A program made the translations under genes and the position numbers. Below are positions 9,761 to 10,775 of a stretch of 10,775 bases of DNA, one piece after another. This stretch comes from an uncultured Caulobacter sp. Lineage in GTDB: Bacteria; Pseudomonadota; Alphaproteobacteria; Caulobacterales; Caulobacteraceae. The DNA is taken from assembly GCA_937991555.1 (NCBI GenBank), contig CALKHU010000158.1:1-10775 (forward strand), written 5' to 3'. The notes beneath the pieces are model-generated. The model was not told the origin of the DNA, did no database searches, and was given only the letters and a program-made list of their open reading frames with translations. Within the stretch, counting starts at the first letter, position 1. Every line of letters starts with the position of its first letter.

Positions 9761-9783
9761 GGACTCTCCAGGCCGGAGAGTCC
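9761..9783. promoter_or_regulatory. Perfect 9-bp inverted repeat at the ribosome-binding site of the efflux operon
   Basis: GGACTCTCC, spacer AGGCC, GGAGAGTCC is a 23-base perfect inverted repeat. It lies 7 bases upstream of the adaptor GTG and just downstream of the predicted transcription start. On the minus-strand mRNA its 3' arm carries the GGAGAG Shine-Dalgarno, so folding would hide the ribosome site. As DNA it has the size of a TetR- or MarR-type operator. The sequence does not show which of the two it is. Confidence 0.6.
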
Positions 9784-9799
9784 GGCGCGACAGGCGGCA

Positions 9800-9827
9800 G
9801 ATATAGGGCCATTTCCCCGCGCGTAAA
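9800..9827 (-). promoter_or_regulatory. Predicted promoter of the RND efflux operon
   Basis: On the minus strand TTTACG (9827-9822) resembles the alphaproteobacterial -35 TTGACG. TATATC (9805-9800) resembles a -10 box, with a 16-base spacer. Transcription would start near 9793, giving a leader of about 40 bases that contains the whole inverted repeat at 9761-9783. Confidence 0.45.
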
Positions 9828-9829
9828 CC

Positions 9830-9855
9830 GGGTTCAGGTGAAGACACCGTGACCC
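9830..9855 (-). terminator. Bulged hairpin after the right-edge gene, weak terminator candidate
   Basis: On the minus strand GGGT-CA-(C)-GGTG, loop TCTT, CACC-TG-(A)-ACCC gives 10 pairs with two single-base bulges. It lies 21 bases after the stop of the right-edge gene and directly before the efflux promoter. There is no T-run. Confidence 0.28.
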
Positions 9856-9876
9856 AGGATTTCAACGCCGAAACAA

Positions 9877-10775
9877 TCAGAAGCGGCGCCAGACCGCGAA
9901 CACGGGCCCGTCCTCGACGGGACCGGCGCGGCCGGCGACGGAGGCGCGCCAGCCGGCCTGAAGGCTCCAGTCGCCGAACCGGCGGACGACCGAGGCCTCG
10001 ACCTTCACCCAGCGAGGCTGGGCGTCGGTCGCGCCGCCGTAGGATTGCGCCAGCACCTGCCAGTCCGGCGACGGTTCATAGCCGAGCGTGGCGTCGACAC
10101 GCGTCTCGTCCGGCAGATCCGCCCGGCGCAGGCGGGCCGCCTGGAGCTCGACGAACGCGGGCCGTCCGCCCGGGGCGAACGACCACCCGGCGAGCAGCCG
10201 CGTCTCGTAGTCGGTTCCGCCGACGCCCGGCGGCGCATAGCCGGCGTTGCGCCCCTCCCCGGCCAGGACGGCGCCGGCATAGGCGCTGACGGCCAGCCGC
10301 CCGCCGTCGAGCACCAGGTAGCGCAGGCCGATCTCGGCGGGCCCGCGGCCCTCGAAGACCACGCCGTCGTCCTCGCCCCGCGACCAGGCCAGCTTTCCCT
10401 GCAGCGTGAAGCGCTCGGTCAGCCCGTGCTCGACATAGAGACTGACGGTCTCGTCGGTGCGGTCCGGCCCGTCGTAGCGGCGGCCGTTGATGAAGAAGGT
10501 CGGCGTCACCGAGACGCCGCTGCGGCGGGCACTGTCGACGTCGGCGTCGACGCGTGCGGCCGCGCGTGCCAGCGTGCCGGGCCGTTCGTCCGGCGGCATG
10601 CGGGCGAAGACGACGTCGTCGGCGACCGCGCGCAGGTCGTCTTCGGTGAGCGAATGCGATCGCGACATCAGCTCGACGTGCGCGCGCCAGAAGGCGTCCT
10701 CGTCGGCGCTGCTCTCCGCCAGTTCGGCGGCACGGCGCGCCAGTTCGCTGTCGGTGATCGGGCGCTGGCGGAACA
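9877..10775 (-). CDS. DsbA-like thioredoxin domain fused to an outer-membrane beta-barrel-like protein, 5' part outside the window
   Basis: 298 codons plus a stop are visible and the frame continues past the window edge. The first 102 or so visible residues resemble the end of a DsbA-like (Thioredoxin_4) domain, as found alone or at the C-terminus of some NhaA antiporters. Evidence is the helical stretch with AFWRAHVELM and then SGVSVTPTFFINGRRYDG, with the cis-Pro TP and the family's PTFFINGRR strand. Any CxxC would be off the window. The following 195 residues are different: alternating amphipathic strands such as TVSLYVEHGLTERFTLQGKL, AEIGLRYLVL and GRPAFVELQAARLR, and a last residue Phe after VFAVWRR. 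This is the pattern of a small outer-membrane beta-barrel. No stop or frameshift separates the halves. It may be a real fusion, a deletion joint or an assembly chimera. The start codon is unknown; M at 10668 is internal. Confidence 0.6.
   Translation of the reverse strand, partial: FRQRPITDSELARRAAELAESSADEDAFWRAHVELMSRSHSLTEDDLRAVADDVVFARMPPDERPGTLARAAARVDADVDSARRSGVSVTPTFFINGRRYDGPDRTDETVSLYVEHGLTERFTLQGKLAWSRGEDDGVVFEGRGPAEIGLRYLVLDGGRLAVSAYAGAVLAGEGRNAGYAPPGVGGTDYETRLLAGWSFAPGGRPAFVELQAARLRRADLPDETRVDATLGYEPSPDWQVLAQSYGGATDAQPRWVKVEASVVRRFGDWSLQAGWRASVAGRAGPVEDGPVFAVWRRF

Noticed and set aside
9755..9865. 37-residue N-terminal extension of the efflux adaptor
   Set aside because: It would place the predicted promoter and inverted repeat inside the coding region, and it puts a non-signal-like stretch before the membrane anchor.

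Overview
The window is a high-GC, gene-dense chromosomal segment of an alphaproteobacterium. The tRNA-Thr sequence, the UPF0178, DUF805 and cytochrome c lipoprotein types, and the G/C-ending codons fit Caulobacterales (Caulobacter, Brevundimonas or Phenylobacterium-like). That placement is inferred from gene types, not from a search. No IS element, integrase, CRISPR array or phage gene was found.

Left part (1-3036, + strand): the 3' end of a tRNA-Thr(TGT), then a UPF0178/YaiI protein, a DUF805 membrane protein, the ribosome-rescue hydrolase ArfB, and a two-gene unit. That unit joins a monoheme cytochrome c lipoprotein to a protein with two SnoaL/NTF2-like domains, with stop and start overlapping as TGATG. 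A 23-codon ORF with a good Shine-Dalgarno lies on the minus strand between the tRNA and yaiI.

Middle part (3033-5387, - strand): a large thiamine-diphosphate enzyme of the homodimeric pyruvate-dehydrogenase-E1/transketolase type. It converges on the SnoaL-like gene so tightly that the two stop codons share one CTAG.

Right part (5487-9754, - strand): a two-gene HAE-1 type RND efflux operon, adaptor then pump, also coupled by TGATG and with no outer-membrane channel gene in view. A promoter-like sequence and a perfect 9-bp inverted repeat that includes the adaptor's Shine-Dalgarno lie just upstream. A strong hairpin follows the pump.

Right edge (9877 to beyond the window, - strand): an open frame that reads as the end of a DsbA-like thioredoxin domain running without interruption into a beta-barrel-like outer-membrane protein with a C-terminal Phe. 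This chimera is the most unusual thing in the window. It is either a real gene fusion or an assembly or deletion joint.

No undescribed multi-gene system could be established. The best leads are the fusion at the right edge, the operator or hairpin on the efflux operon, and the cytochrome/double-SnoaL pair.
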